Positions 25,295 to 34,666 of a stretch of DNA of 64,000 nt are shown piece after piece. The first letter of the stretch is position 1. Each line of letters starts with the position of its first letter. Source of the DNA: Mycobacterium hubeiense (GTDB lineage: Bacteria > Actinomycetota > Actinomycetes > Mycobacteriales > Mycobacteriaceae); assembly GCF_002838065.1 (NCBI RefSeq), contig NZ_PIZU01000015.1, positions 1 to 64,000 on the forward strand, read 5' to 3'. Made by a program: the position numbers and the translations under genes. Under the pieces are notes generated by a model. It saw only the letters and a list, made by a program, of their open reading frames with translations, ran no database searches and was not told the origin of the DNA.

Positions 25295-26269
25295 CTATTG
25301 CGCCGACAGAATCGTGCGGGCGCGCTCGGTGTCGCCGCCCATCGCGGCGATGAGGTCGTCGACCGAATCGAACTTCTCCTGGCCGCGGATCCGGGCGACG
25401 AAATCGACCGCGACGTGTTGGCCGTAGAGGTCGGCGCTGGTGTCCAGGACAAAGGCCTCGACGGTGCGGGTGCGACCGGAAAAGGTCGGGTTGGTGCCCA
25501 CCGACACGGCGGCCTGATAACGCTCACCCGGGACGACGGTGCCCATCACCGGGCCGTGGCCCAGCACGGTGAACCACGCGGCGTACACGCCGTCGGCCGG
25601 AATCGCCGAGTACATCGGCGGGGCGACGTTGGCCGTCGGGAAGCCCAGCACCTTGCCGCGCCCGTCGCCGCGGACCACCACGCCCTCGACGCGGTGTGGC
25701 CGGCCCAACGCCTCGGCCGCCGCGACGACGTCACCGGCGTCCACGCAGGACCGGATGTAGGTGGAGGAAAAGGTGATGTCCTCGTTCTGATGGTGTTCGC
25801 TCACCAGCGACATGCCCTGCACGGCAAACCCGAATCGCTCCCCGGCTTGACGCAGGGTGTCGACGTTTCCGGCCGCCTTCTTGCCGAAGGTGAAGTTCTC
25901 CCCCACCACCACCTCGACGACGTGCAGATGTTCGACAAGCAACTCGTGGATGTAGCGCTCGGGGGTGAGCTTCATGAAGTCGGTGGTGAACGGCATGACC
26001 AGGAAGACGTCGATGCCGAGTTCCTCGACAAGTTCGGCGCGACGCGTCAGCGTGGTCAGCTGCGCGGGATGGCTGCCCGGGTAGACCACTTCCATCGGGT
26101 GGGGGTCGAACGTCATCAATACGGTCGGCACCCCGCGCGTGCGGCCGGCCTTGACCGCGTGGCTGATCAGCTCCTGATGTCCGCGGTGCACACCGTCGAA
26201 CACCCCGATGGTGATGACGCATCGGCCCCAGTCCGTGGGGATCTCATCCTGCCCCCGCCAGCGCTGCAC
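25295..26269 (-). CDS. ribF: Bifunctional riboflavin kinase / FAD synthetase
   Basis: This 324-residue enzyme turns riboflavin into FMN and then FAD. The N-terminal adenylyltransferase half has the nucleotidyl loop GVFDGVHRGHQELI and TFDPHPMEVVYP; around 160 SSTYIR is the second adenylyltransferase motif. The C-terminal kinase half has GKVLGFPTANV, the Gly-x-x-x-Pro-Thr-Ala-Asn signature, and TFSG. The start is a GTG. It is divergent from sirR, with 81 nt between, and upstream of rpsO on the same strand. Confidence 0.95.
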   Translation of the reverse strand: MQRWRGQDEIPTDWGRCVITIGVFDGVHRGHQELISHAVKAGRTRGVPTVLMTFDPHPMEVVYPGSHPAQLTTLTRRAELVEELGIDVFLVMPFTTDFMKLTPERYIHELLVEHLHVVEVVVGENFTFGKKAAGNVDTLRQAGERFGFAVQGMSLVSEHHQNEDITFSSTYIRSCVDAGDVVAAAEALGRPHRVEGVVVRGDGRGKVLGFPTANVAPPMYSAIPADGVYAAWFTVLGHGPVMGTVVPGERYQAAVSVGTNPTFSGRTRTVEAFVLDTSADLYGQHVAVDFVARIRGQEKFDSVDDLIAAMGGDTERARTILSAQ

Positions 26270-26350
26270 GATCGCAAGCCTACGGCGCGCCGTGTCGACG
26301 GTCTGCTCTAGACCACCAGATGAGGTGACGATTGCCTAAACTTTCTAAAT

Positions 26351-27052
26351 GTGAGTCCAAACGGTGACCCTCGCGACCTGACGACGGTTGCCCAGGACTA
26401 TCTGAAAGTCATCTGGACCGCCCAGGAATGGTCGCTGGAGAAGGTCAGCACGAAGATGCTGGCGGAGCGGATCGGCGTGTCGGCGTCCACCGCGTCGGAG
26501 TCCATCCGCAAGCTCGCGGACCAAGGGCTGGTCAATCACGAGAAGTACGGCGCCGTGACGCTGACCGAGGCGGGCCGGCGGGCCGCGCTGGCGATGGTGC
26601 GCCGGCATCGCCTGATGGAAACGTTTCTGGTCCGGGAGCTGGGTTACAGCTGGGACGAGGTGCACGACGAGGCCGAGGTGCTCGAGCACGCGGTGTCGGA
26701 TCGGATGCTGGACCGCATCGACGCCAAGCTGGGCCATCCCACCCGCGACCCGCACGGCGATCCGATTCCCGCCGCCGATGGGCAGGTGCCCACACCACCG
26801 GCACGGCAGCTGTCGGTCTGTCACGACGGCGACGCCGGCACGGTGGCCCGCATCTCCGACGCCGACCCCGAGATGCTGCGCTACTTCGACAGCGTCGGCA
26901 TCAGCCTGGACTCGCGGTTGCGGGTGCTGGCCCGTCGCGATTTCGCCGGGATGATCTCGGTCGCGGTCGAGGGCCCGGAGGGCTCGGACGCCCCCGCCAC
27001 CACCGTGGATCTGGGAAGCCCTGCCGCTGAGGCGATCTGGGTGGTCGGCTAG
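26351..27052 (+). CDS. sirR: DtxR/MntR-family metal-dependent repressor (SirR)
   Basis: This 233-residue regulator has an N-terminal winged HTH (residues about 8-65, with KMLAERIGVSASTASESIRK), a dimerisation/metal domain with the ligands of the family (RRHRLMETFLVRELGYSWDEV and HDEAEVLEHAVSD), and a C-terminal FeoA/SH3-like domain. The metal-ligand layout is like manganese-sensing MntR. Translation starts at GTG 26351 with no ribosome-binding site, so it may be leaderless. The upstream TTGCCTAAACTTTCTAAA stretch is A+T-rich and may hold its operator. M. tuberculosis SirR sits at the same place after ribF. Confidence 0.9.
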   Translation: MSPNGDPRDLTTVAQDYLKVIWTAQEWSLEKVSTKMLAERIGVSASTASESIRKLADQGLVNHEKYGAVTLTEAGRRAALAMVRRHRLMETFLVRELGYSWDEVHDEAEVLEHAVSDRMLDRIDAKLGHPTRDPHGDPIPAADGQVPTPPARQLSVCHDGDAGTVARISDADPEMLRYFDSVGISLDSRLRVLARRDFAGMISVAVEGPEGSDAPATTVDLGSPAAEAIWVVG

Positions 27053-27106
27053 CAGTTTTCCTGGCGGCGGCCGGTCGCACGCGCTATAACAAAATCAGCA
27101 CCGGCC

Positions 27107-27511
27107 ATGGACAGCAGGCGTTTCGATCCCTACGCGGTGCTGGGTGTTTCGCCGACGGCGACCCAGGCCGAGATCGCGCACGCCTATCGACACCAACTGC
27201 GTGCCCTTCATCCAGATACCCGGGCCTCGGCCGCCGATCCGATGTCCGCCGACGACGAGCGGCTGCAGCGGGTGGTGGCCGCGTACGGGTTGCTTCGCGA
27301 TCCCGCGCGGCGCGCCGAGTACGACCGCGATGCAAGCGTGCGTGCCGGCGTGGACCGTCGGCACGCGGCCCGGCCCGCCGACACGCCCGGCCCCGTGCGC
27401 ATACCGGTCCGGCATGTCCGATCACAACCGCGTCCGAGTGTGCGCAGGCGACCACCCGTGTGGTTGTGGCCGGTGCGCCGAATCCCGATCGATTTCCGCC
27501 TTGGGCGCTGA
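27107..27511 (+). CDS. J-domain (DnaJ-like) protein
   Basis: The 134-residue product has an N-terminal J domain (about residues 5-70): DPYAVLGVSPTATQAEIAHA, the essential His-Pro-Asp in LHPDTR, and LLRDPARRAEYDR. The rest is Arg/Pro-rich, with VWLWPVRRIP near the end that may touch a membrane or partner. It has no Gly/Phe or zinc-finger region, so it is a small class III J protein that would stimulate a DnaK-type chaperone for a dedicated client. It lies 54 nt after sirR and 21 nt before the acyltransferase gene. Confidence 0.88.
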   Translation: MDSRRFDPYAVLGVSPTATQAEIAHAYRHQLRALHPDTRASAADPMSADDERLQRVVAAYGLLRDPARRAEYDRDASVRAGVDRRHAARPADTPGPVRIPVRHVRSQPRPSVRRRPPVWLWPVRRIPIDFRLGR

Positions 27512-27532
27512 CCACCGGTTTTAGCTGACGCT

Positions 27533-28918
27533 ATGAGGCGAATGTCCAGTGTCGACGCGGCGTTCTGGTTCGCCGAGACGTCCGGCTGGCACATGCACAT
27601 CGGCGCGCTGGTGATCTGCGACGCGTCCTCGGCGCCCGACTTCCGGTTCCCCGTGGTGCGGGATCTTTTGGCCGCCCGGCTCGGCGAGTTGCCGCAGCTG
27701 CGCTACCGCGTGGTCGGCCCACCCTTGGGACTGGACCGGCCGTGGTTTGTCGAGGATGCCGAGCCCGACTTGGACTTCCACGTTCGGCGCATCGCGGTGC
27801 CGTCGCCGGGCGGGCGCGCGGAGCTGGATGAGCTTGTGGGGCATCTGATGTCCTACAAACTCGACCGGTCCAAGCCGCTGTGGGAGATGTGGTTCATCGA
27901 GGGCGTCGAGCACGGCCGGGTGGCGATCCTGGCCAAGATGCACCATGCACTGATCGACGGGGTGTCGGGTGCCGGCCTCAGCGAGATCATGCTCGACGCC
28001 TCGCCCGAGGTGCGGGTCAGTCGCGCCGAGGCGCCGCCGCCGAGACAAGGCGAGAAGCCACCCGGTTTGGAGCGCCAGCTGATCGGGGCGATGGTCAACG
28101 TCGCGGTGATGACGCCGTATCGGCTGCTGCGGCTCACCGAACAGGTGCTGCGCCAGCAGCTTGCCGTGCGGGGCATCCCCCACCGAGTGCCACGGTATTT
28201 CGACGCGCCGGTGACCCGATTCAACGCGCCGATTTCGCCGCATCGGCGCATCGGTGACAGCCGGGTGGAGCTCGACCGGGTCAAGGCGGTCAAAGACGCG
28301 TTCGGCGTCAAGATCAACGACGTAGTGCTCGCGCTGGTATCCGGAGCACTCCGCAGCTATTTGTTGGATCGCGCTGAGCTGCCCGACAAGTCGTTGATCG
28401 CTCAGGTGCCGGTGTCGACCCACACGGACAAGTCCGACATCGGCAACCAGCTCAAGTCCATGACCGTCAGCCTGGCCACCGACGTCGCGGAGCCAGCCGA
28501 GCGGTTGGAGGCCATCTATCGCTGCACGCAGGACGCCAAGGAGATGGCGAAAGCGTTGACCGCGCACCAGATCATGGGCTTGACCGAGACGACGCCGCCC
28601 GGTCTGCTGGCGCTCGCCGCGCGTGCCTACACCACCAGCAGGCTGGGCGCCAACGTGGCGCCGATCAACCTCGTCGTCTCCAACGTTCCCGGCCCGGATC
28701 TTCCGCTCTACGCAGCCGGGGCGGCCGTCGAACGATTCATGCCCATCGGACCGCTGGTGATGGACATCGGTTTGAACATCACGTGTTTCAGCTACCGCGG
28801 ATGGATGGACTTTGGCTTCGTCACCACCCCCGAGATAGCCAACGACATCACGGATCTGGCCGACGGCATCGAACCGGCGCTGCAGGGGTTGGAGAAGGCG
28901 GCGGCGCAGTTGGGCTGA
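27533..28918 (+). CDS. Wax ester synthase / diacylglycerol acyltransferase (WS/DGAT, Tgs-type)
   Basis: This 461-residue enzyme makes triacylglycerol or wax ester from fatty acyl-CoA and diacylglycerol or alcohol. The catalytic motif His-His-x-x-x-Asp-Gly is intact in [12 protein letters not shown] (H137, H138, D142). N-terminal [20 protein letters not shown], the motif [15 protein letters not shown], and the late NVPGPD and [14 protein letters not shown] are all family marks. Length is usual (450-480). Mycobacteria have many paralogues; which lipid this one makes cannot be told. Its stop is 5 nt from the stop of the convergent truB. Confidence 0.93.
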   Translation: MRRMSSVDAAFWFAETSGWHMHIGALVICDASSAPDFRFPVVRDLLAARLGELPQLRYRVVGPPLGLDRPWFVEDAEPDLDFHVRRIAVPSPGGRAELDELVGHLMSYKLDRSKPLWEMWFIEGVEHGRVAILAKMHHALIDGVSGAGLSEIMLDASPEVRVSRAEAPPPRQGEKPPGLERQLIGAMVNVAVMTPYRLLRLTEQVLRQQLAVRGIPHRVPRYFDAPVTRFNAPISPHRRIGDSRVELDRVKAVKDAFGVKINDVVLALVSGALRSYLLDRAELPDKSLIAQVPVSTHTDKSDIGNQLKSMTVSLATDVAEPAERLEAIYRCTQDAKEMAKALTAHQIMGLTETTPPGLLALAARAYTTSRLGANVAPINLVVSNVPGPDLPLYAAGAAVERFMPIGPLVMDIGLNITCFSYRGWMDFGFVTTPEIANDITDLADGIEPALQGLEKAAAQLG

Positions 28919-28923
28919 GCGGT

Positions 28924-29805
28924 CTACAGCGTGGCCGGCCGGAGCACCACGACCGACTTGGTGCGTGCGCCTTGGTCTTTGAGCAGCGCGATGACGTGGC
29001 CGTCGGGTGCGGTGGCGGCGTAGGTGCCGTCGATGCCCGCCGGTGCCAGCGGCCGGCCGTGCCGGGTGTCCTCGGCCTCGTCGTCGGTGAGGTCGCGACG
29101 GGGAAACGCCAGCAGGCAGGCCTCGTCGAGGGTGTAGGACAGTTGCGGCCCCTCGGTCAGTTCGTCGAGCGTGCGGGCTTGCGCGAGACCGAATTGCCCG
29201 ACGCGGGTGCGGCGCAATGCGGTCAGGTGCCCGCCCACGCCGAGCGCCGCGCCGATGTCGCGCGCCAGCGCGCGAATGTAGGTGCCGCTGGAGCAGTCCA
29301 CTTCAACGTCAACGTCGACAAGGTCGTCGTGTCGGCGGATGTCGCGCACGTCGAAGCGGTCGATCCGTACTGTGCGCGGGGCCAATTCGACTGTTTGGCC
29401 TTCGCGGGCCAGTTTGTAGGCGCGCTGGCCGCCGATCTTGACTGCGCTGACGGCCGACGGGATCTGCTCGATCTCACCGCGTAGTGCCGCCACCGCATCG
29501 GCAATCTGTGCGTCGGTGACGTCGGCCGCCGAAACCGTGTGCAGCAGTTCGCCTTCGGCGTCATCGGTCGACGTGGTTTGGCCCAGCCGGATGGTCGCGG
29601 CGTACGACTTGTCGGTGGCGGTCAGCAGGCCGAGGATCTTGGTGGCCCGTTCGATGCCGACCACGAGCACACCGGTCGCCATCGGGTCGAGCGTGCCGGC
29701 GTGGCCCACCTTGCGGGTGCCGAAGATGCGACGGCACCGGCCCACCACATCGTGGCTTGTCATGCCGCCGGGCTTGTCGACGACGACCAATCCCGGTTCT
29801 GTCAC
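28924..29805 (-). CDS. truB: tRNA pseudouridine55 synthase
   Basis: Taking GTG 29805, which overlaps the pptT stop (GTGA), the protein has 293 residues. It isomerises uridine 55 in the T-loop of tRNAs. The start [17 protein letters not shown], and the catalytic aspartate in [14 protein letters not shown], are standard TruB; the C-terminal PUA-like end is present. It is the last gene of the phosphodiesterase-pptT-truB operon, the same order as in M. tuberculosis. Confidence 0.95.
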   Translation of the reverse strand: MTEPGLVVVDKPGGMTSHDVVGRCRRIFGTRKVGHAGTLDPMATGVLVVGIERATKILGLLTATDKSYAATIRLGQTTSTDDAEGELLHTVSAADVTDAQIADAVAALRGEIEQIPSAVSAVKIGGQRAYKLAREGQTVELAPRTVRIDRFDVRDIRRHDDLVDVDVEVDCSSGTYIRALARDIGAALGVGGHLTALRRTRVGQFGLAQARTLDELTEGPQLSYTLDEACLLAFPRRDLTDDEAEDTRHGRPLAPAGIDGTYAATAPDGHVIALLKDQGARTKSVVVLRPATL

Positions 29806-30464
29806 AGCACAATTGCCGTCAACGCCAGCCCGTCGCGCAGCGACCACCGGCCTTCCAGAGCGGTCAGCGGCGGGCCGGATTCGGCGGCCGGGTCGATGAG
29901 GACCTTGGACACGAACCGACCCGTGTCACCTGATGGATCGACCTCGAAGGTGATGTGCGCGTCCTCGAATCCCAGCCACCGGTGCGTCAACGGGTACCAC
30001 GCCTTGTACGTTGCCTCCTTGGCGCAGAACAGGATTCGGTCCCAGTGCAGGCCCGCGGGCAGCGCGGAGATCTCCGATCGCTCGCCGGGCAGGCTGATCG
30101 CGTCGAGCACACCATTAGGGAGGACGTCGTGGGGTTCGGCGTCGATACCGACCGAGCGCACGTCGTCACGCCGGCCGACGACGGCGCCGCGATAGCCGTC
30201 GCAGTGCGTCAGGCTGCCCACCACACCGTCGGGCCAGCACGGTTCGCCCTTGTCGCCCTTGAGAATCGGCACCGCCGGAACACCCAGCTCGCCCAGCGCC
30301 AGCCTCGCGCAGTGTCGCACGGTGACGAATTCGTTGCGCCGCTTGGCCACCGACCGCGCGATCAGCGGTTCCTCCTCGGGCAGTGGCGCCAAATCCGGTG
30401 GGTCCTCATACATTTCGGCCGCCGCGACCACAGCCGGCACCAGCTCCGTCAGCAGCTTGGTCAT
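29802..30464 (-). CDS. pptT: 4'-phosphopantetheinyl transferase PptT (Sfp type)
   Basis: From ATG 30464 the enzyme has 220 residues. It moves phosphopantetheine from CoA onto acyl carrier domains of polyketide synthases and peptide synthetases, activating synthesis of mycolates, siderophores and surface lipids. The magnesium-binding VGIDAEPHD and the catalytic [10 protein letters not shown] are intact, along with [15 protein letters not shown], as in EntD/Sfp-type enzymes. Its ATG overlaps the phosphodiesterase stop (ATGA) and its stop overlaps truB. In M. tuberculosis pptT is essential and a drug target. Confidence 0.95.
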   Translation of the reverse strand: MTKLLTELVPAVVAAAEMYEDPPDLAPLPEEEPLIARSVAKRRNEFVTVRHCARLALGELGVPAVPILKGDKGEPCWPDGVVGSLTHCDGYRGAVVGRRDDVRSVGIDAEPHDVLPNGVLDAISLPGERSEISALPAGLHWDRILFCAKEATYKAWYPLTHRWLGFEDAHITFEVDPSGDTGRFVSKVLIDPAAESGPPLTALEGRWSLRDGLALTAIVL

Positions 30465-31420
30465 GATCGCCTGGCCTTGATGCGTTCCTGCATCTTCTGC
30501 GCGTTGGCCCGCATCTCCGGGGTGATCTCGAAATGCCCGCCGAACTCGTTGAGGTAACCCGGCGCGTACTTCGGGTCGGGCAGCACCTGGCGCAGCCACC
30601 GATAGGGCTTGCGGCGCCGCCACTCTCGCGGGTAGCCGACCGACACCTCTTCGAAGCGCACATCGTCGTACCAGGTGGTGCGCGGAATGTGCAGGTGGCC
30701 GTACACCGAGCAGACCGCGTTGTAACGTGTGTGCCAGTCGGCGGTCGCGGTGGTGCCGCACCACAGCGAGAACTCCGGATAGAACATCGCCTCACAGGGT
30801 TCGCGCACCAGCGGGAAGTGGTTGACCAGCACCGTGGGCGTCATCCAGTCCAGGTCCTCGAGGCGTTTGCGGGTGTAGCGCACGCGGTCGCGGCACCAGG
30901 CGTCGCGGGTGGCGTAGGGCTCCGACGAGAGCAGGAACTCGTCGGTGCCGACCACGTTGCGTTCCCGCGCGATCGCCAGCCCTTCGGCCTTGGTGGTCGC
31001 CCCGGCCGGCAAGAACGTGTAGTCGTACAGCAGGAACATCGGCACGATGGTCGCGGGCCCACCCTCTTCGGTCCACACCGGGAACGGATGCTCCGGGGTG
31101 ACGATGCCCATCTCGTCGCATATGTTGACCAGGTAGTCGTAGCGCGCCTTGCCGAAGATCTGCATCGGGTCTTTGTTGGTGGTCCACAACTCGTGGTTGC
31201 CCGGCACCCAGATCACCTTGGCGAACCGTTTGCGCAGCAGATCCAGCGCCCAGCGGATCTCGTCGGTGCGCTCGCCGACGTCGCCGGCGACGATCAGCCA
31301 GTCATCGGGTGACGACGGGTACAGCGACTCGGTGACCGGCTTGTTGCCGGTGTGACCTGTGTGAAGGTCGCTGATGGCCCACAGGACGGGGCGCCGTTCC
31401 CGCGGCTGCTGGTGTGTCAC
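30461..31420 (-). CDS. Calcineurin-like metallophosphoesterase
   Basis: From one of two tandem GTG codons (31420 or 31423) the protein has about 319 residues. The metal-site motifs are in order: SDLHTGHTGN, IVAGDVGERTDE, VPGNHELWTTN, a later LVNHFPL, and VYGHLHIPRT. So it should be an active dinuclear metal phosphoesterase of unknown substrate. No clear ribosome-binding site precedes it, so the operon may be leaderless. Coupled with pptT, its M. tuberculosis counterpart (Rv2795c) has been linked to PptT function; a role in removing phosphopantetheine (holo-ACP hydrolase type) is known for that locus in the literature as I recall it. Confidence 0.9.
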   Translation of the reverse strand: MTHQQPRERRPVLWAISDLHTGHTGNKPVTESLYPSSPDDWLIVAGDVGERTDEIRWALDLLRKRFAKVIWVPGNHELWTTNKDPMQIFGKARYDYLVNICDEMGIVTPEHPFPVWTEEGGPATIVPMFLLYDYTFLPAGATTKAEGLAIARERNVVGTDEFLLSSEPYATRDAWCRDRVRYTRKRLEDLDWMTPTVLVNHFPLVREPCEAMFYPEFSLWCGTTATADWHTRYNAVCSVYGHLHIPRTTWYDDVRFEEVSVGYPREWRRRKPYRWLRQVLPDPKYAPGYLNEFGGHFEITPEMRANAQKMQERIKARRS

Positions 31421-31553
31421 CACAACCGACCAGCCTACTGGCGCGGCCGGCCGGACCCCGGAGCCCAACTAGAACACGTTCTGGTTTCCTCGTCGGCGCC
31501 GCGGCGGGTACCGCTACACTCCCCGCAGTGGCCGACGAGTGCGAGGGGGTGTG

Positions 31554-32147
31554 ATGGCCGCCAAGATTCGCCTGCTGTCGGCGTTGTGTGCGCTGGTCGC
31601 GGCGGTGATCGTGGTGTGGCAGACCAATCCGCCCGCCGGCATGGCCAATGAGCCCGTCGAACTGCGGTCCACCAGCCTGCCGATCGCCCCCATCACCGAG
31701 GCCTCGACCACGATCAAGTATCCGGTGATCGAGACGACGGACCCCGACCCGTTCGACCCGTGCCGCGACATTCCACTCGACGTCGTCCAGCGGATCGGCC
31801 TCGCATACACGCCGCCGACCCCGGAAGACGGCCTGCGCTGTCACTACGACGCAGGCAACTACCAGATGACGGTCGAGGCGTTCGTGTGGCGCACCTACGA
31901 GGAGACCATTCCGCCCGACGCCGTCGAACTCGACATCGCCGGGCACCGCGCCGCGCAGTACTGGATCATGAAGCCCACCGACTGGAACAACCGGTGGTGG
32001 ATCACCTGCATGGTGGCCTTCGACACGAGCTACGGCGTCATCCAGCAGTCGCTGTTCTACTCGCCGATCTACTCCGAGCCCGACCCGGACTGCATGCAGG
32101 TGAACCTGCAGCGGGCGCACGAACTGGCCCCGCACTACATCTACTGA
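31554..32147 (+). CDS. Exported DUF3558-like protein
   Basis: From ATG 31554 (GAGGGGG just upstream) the product is 197 residues, with an N-terminal signal or membrane anchor (about residues 5-25, LLSALCALVAAVIVVW). The outside domain has FDPCRDIPLDVVQRIGL and PEDGLRCHYD, and further cysteines in WWITCMV and DPDCMQ; this Cys-rich pattern resembles DUF3558 exported proteins of actinobacteria, whose function is unknown. It is divergent from the phosphodiesterase-pptT-truB operon and 29 nt ahead of the S15-type hydrolase, so they may be co-transcribed. Confidence 0.75.
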   Translation: MAAKIRLLSALCALVAAVIVVWQTNPPAGMANEPVELRSTSLPIAPITEASTTIKYPVIETTDPDPFDPCRDIPLDVVQRIGLAYTPPTPEDGLRCHYDAGNYQMTVEAFVWRTYEETIPPDAVELDIAGHRAAQYWIMKPTDWNNRWWITCMVAFDTSYGVIQQSLFYSPIYSEPDPDCMQVNLQRAHELAPHYIY

Positions 32148-32176
32148 GCCCGGCTATCGAGCCATAGTCTGGCGGG

Positions 32177-33814
32177 GTGACCACCACCGCCGAGACGGTC
32201 AGTCGTCTGATCCGGATACCCGGCCGCAAGACCAAGTTCACCGTGCACCGAGGTCTGCGGGTGCCGATGCGCGACGGGGTGGAACTCGTCGCCGACCACT
32301 ATGCACCGGACACCGCCGCGCCGGCCGGCACCTTGTTGGTGCGCGGCCCGTATGGCCGCCGGTGGCCGTTCTCCGCGTTGTTCGGCGCGGTCTACGCGTC
32401 GCGCGGCTATCACGTGGTGGTGCAGAGCGTGCGCGGCACGTTCGGCTCGGGCGGCGAGTTCACGCCGATGGTGCACGAGAAGGCCGACGGCGCCGACACC
32501 GTAGCGTGGCTGCGCGAGCAGCCCTGGTTCACCGGCTCGTTCGGCACCGTCGGGCTGTCGTATCTGGGCTTCACGCAGTGGGCGCTGCTGGACGATCCGC
32601 CGCCGGAGATGAAGGCCGCCGTCATCACCGTCGGCCCGCACGATTTGAGCGCGTCGTCGTGGGGCTCGGGGGCCTTCTCGCTCAACGACTTCCTGGGCTG
32701 GAGCGATATGGTCGTCCACCAGGAAGATCCCGGCAAGCTGCAGGCGGTCATCCGTCAGTTGCGGGCGCGACGACTGGTCGCCCAAGCCACCGCAGGCCTG
32801 CCGCTGGGCGAGGCCGGCCGGACGCTGCTCGGTACGGGTGCACCGTGGTATGAATCCTGGCTGGAACATCCCGATCGCGAGGACCCGTTCTGGGATGCGC
32901 TGCGGTTCCCCGAAGCGCTTGAGCGCGCGCAGGTTCCGGTGCTGTTGATCAGCGGCTGGCAGGACCTGTTCATCGATCAGACGTTGACGCAGTTCGCGCA
33001 TCTGCACCGCCGGGGTGTGCCGACCGCGTTGACGGTGGGTCCGTGGAATCACACGCAGATGATGACCAAGGCCGTACCGGTCGTCATCCGCGAGACGCTG
33101 GACTGGCTCGGCACGCATCTGGGCGGCGACCGCGCTTGGACGCGCGCGGCGGTCCGCATCTACATCAACAATTCCGGTTGGGTGGAGCTGCCGGACTGGC
33201 CGCCGGCGATGCCCGAGCGCGAACTGTACGTGCAGCCCGCGGGCCGGCTCGCCGACAGCCCGCCCGATGCGACGGCGCCGCCGTCGACCTTTGTTTACAA
33301 CCCCGCCGACCCGACGCCCACCGTCGGCGGCCGGCTGCTGGCCCCAGAAGGCGGGTACCGCAACGACACTCGGCTGGCGCAACGTCCCGATGTACTCAGC
33401 TTCACCGGCGAAGCACTCGCGTCGGATCTCTATGTCGTGGGAACGCCCGTCGTCGAGCTGGCGCATGAGTCCGACAACCCGTACAACGATGTGTTCGTGC
33501 GCGTCAGCCAGCTGGACGCCAAGGGCCGTTCGGTGAATGTGACCGACGGATTCCGCCGCCTCACAACAACTTCCGGGATGGTCCGCATCGAACTGGACCC
33601 GGTCGCGCACCGCTTCCCCGCTGGATCACGGATCCGGCTGTTGGTCGCCGGCGGGTCGCATCCGCGGTTCGCCCGCAATCTCGGCACCGGCGAACCACCC
33701 ATCTCAGGGCGGGCGCTTGCTCCGGCGAAGCACACTGTGCATCACGGCGACGGCGGCATATCGCGGCTGGTGCTGCCCGCCGGTCCGCAGCCGCCGGCGG
33801 GCTTAACTGGTTGA
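32177..33814 (+). CDS. CocE/NonD family hydrolase (X-Pro dipeptidyl-peptidase S15-like)
   Basis: This 545-residue protein has the alpha/beta-hydrolase domain of the S15 family, with the serine nucleophile in GLSYLGF (S128), DHYAP and VRGTFGSGGEF before it, and a C-terminal jelly-roll domain (about 340-540) that ends in RIRLLVAGGSHPRFARNLG. Relatives include cocaine esterase and glutaryl-amidase; the natural substrate cannot be predicted. The syntenic M. tuberculosis gene (Rv2800) is a hydrolase of unknown role. Translation starts at GTG 32177. It is convergent with the DUF1802 gene, with 6 nt between stops. Confidence 0.9.
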   Translation: MTTTAETVSRLIRIPGRKTKFTVHRGLRVPMRDGVELVADHYAPDTAAPAGTLLVRGPYGRRWPFSALFGAVYASRGYHVVVQSVRGTFGSGGEFTPMVHEKADGADTVAWLREQPWFTGSFGTVGLSYLGFTQWALLDDPPPEMKAAVITVGPHDLSASSWGSGAFSLNDFLGWSDMVVHQEDPGKLQAVIRQLRARRLVAQATAGLPLGEAGRTLLGTGAPWYESWLEHPDREDPFWDALRFPEALERAQVPVLLISGWQDLFIDQTLTQFAHLHRRGVPTALTVGPWNHTQMMTKAVPVVIRETLDWLGTHLGGDRAWTRAAVRIYINNSGWVELPDWPPAMPERELYVQPAGRLADSPPDATAPPSTFVYNPADPTPTVGGRLLAPEGGYRNDTRLAQRPDVLSFTGEALASDLYVVGTPVVELAHESDNPYNDVFVRVSQLDAKGRSVNVTDGFRRLTTTSGMVRIELDPVAHRFPAGSRIRLLVAGGSHPRFARNLGTGEPPISGRALAPAKHTVHHGDGGISRLVLPAGPQPPAGLTG

Positions 33815-33820
33815 TCAAGC

Positions 33821-34381
33821 TCAGCCCACCGAGCGGCGCACACGTTCTGCGATGTCGGCGAGCGTGGCGTCATCGTGCACCGGTTCTGCCCACCTCGGAT
33901 CGACCGGCAATGGCACCCAGCTCATGCAGCCGGCGTATTCCGGTGCGCGAGTGAGCCGTAACGGCTCGGCCAACGGGCTGGCCTGCACCACCAGCACGGT
34001 GAGCCGGTGCTTGGGCCGGAAATCGAGCCGGTCCGCTTGCACCGATTCGGCGGTCCAGATGTGCAGCGGCTCGATGTCGGGCAGGCCCTCGGGGCGGTTG
34101 ACCTCAACGGCGGCAACGACTCTGGCGCCCGCGCGCAGCACGACCGCGTCGTCGGTGCTGTCGGCTGCGGAAGCCGTGAGCAGGTCACGGTGCTCGGGGC
34201 GAACCCGTTCGGCGTGGCTGTGCGCGACCGTCGGGAACAACAGGAAGCGCTGTGCGCTGACCTCAAAGCGCTTCTCGTGGATGCCGCCCTTGCGCAGCAG
34301 CACCGTCTGCCGACCATCGAGCAGCGCGTGCACCGCCGCGCTCCACTCCTTGAGTGCGGGCGTGGTGAGCGTCGACGTCAC
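33821..34381 (-). CDS. DUF1802 family protein
   Basis: This 186-residue protein matches the DUF1802 layout: LKEWSAAVHALLDGRQTVLLRKGGIHE near the N-terminus, FLLFPTVAHSHAERVRPEH, then a strand-rich C-terminal half ending in alternating WVPLP and ERVRRSVG. Function is unknown; the KGGI stretch is the family mark. It starts at a GTG that overlaps the stop of the DUF2277 gene (GTGA), so the two are coupled. Confidence 0.82.
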   Translation of the reverse strand: MTSTLTTPALKEWSAAVHALLDGRQTVLLRKGGIHEKRFEVSAQRFLLFPTVAHSHAERVRPEHRDLLTASAADSTDDAVVLRAGARVVAAVEVNRPEGLPDIEPLHIWTAESVQADRLDFRPKHRLTVLVVQASPLAEPLRLTRAPEYAGCMSWVPLPVDPRWAEPVHDDATLADIAERVRRSVG

Positions 34382-34644
34382 GTGATCCCAAGCCGGGCCC
34401 GCACCTCCGGCCGGCGCAGCGGCGGCACGGTCTTGGGCGGTTGGCGGCGTTCGGGCAGCTCAGCCAGCAGACGGGTCGTCGTCGCGGTGACCTCGGCGAC
34501 CGCGGCCTCGAAGGCGTCGACGTTCGCGGCCGACGGCCGGGTGATCCCGCTGACCTTGCGGACGTACTGCCGCGCTGCGGCCTCGATCTCCTCGGCGGTA
34601 GCCGCCGGTTGCAGGCCCCGCAGCTCGGTGATATTTCGGCACAT
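34378..34644 (-). CDS. DUF2277 family protein
   Basis: This 88-residue protein starts MCRNITELRGLQPAATAEEI and continues AAARQYVRKVSGITRPS, the exact pattern of DUF2277. An N-terminal Cys-Arg-Asn after Met is unusual and conserved in the family. It is mostly helical. The longer reading frame upstream is a shadow of echA. It lies 22 nt from the divergent echA and overlaps DUF1802 downstream. Function is unknown. Confidence 0.88.
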   Translation of the reverse strand: MCRNITELRGLQPAATAEEIEAAARQYVRKVSGITRPSAANVDAFEAAVAEVTATTTRLLAELPERRQPPKTVPPLRRPEVRARLGIT

Positions 34645-34666
34645 GGCTCCACGATAGGTTGATCGC

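Noticed and set aside
32141..33610. Minus-strand open frame of 489 codons opposite the S15-type hydrolase
   Set aside because: Shadow of the plus-strand gene, whose catalytic motifs are intact.
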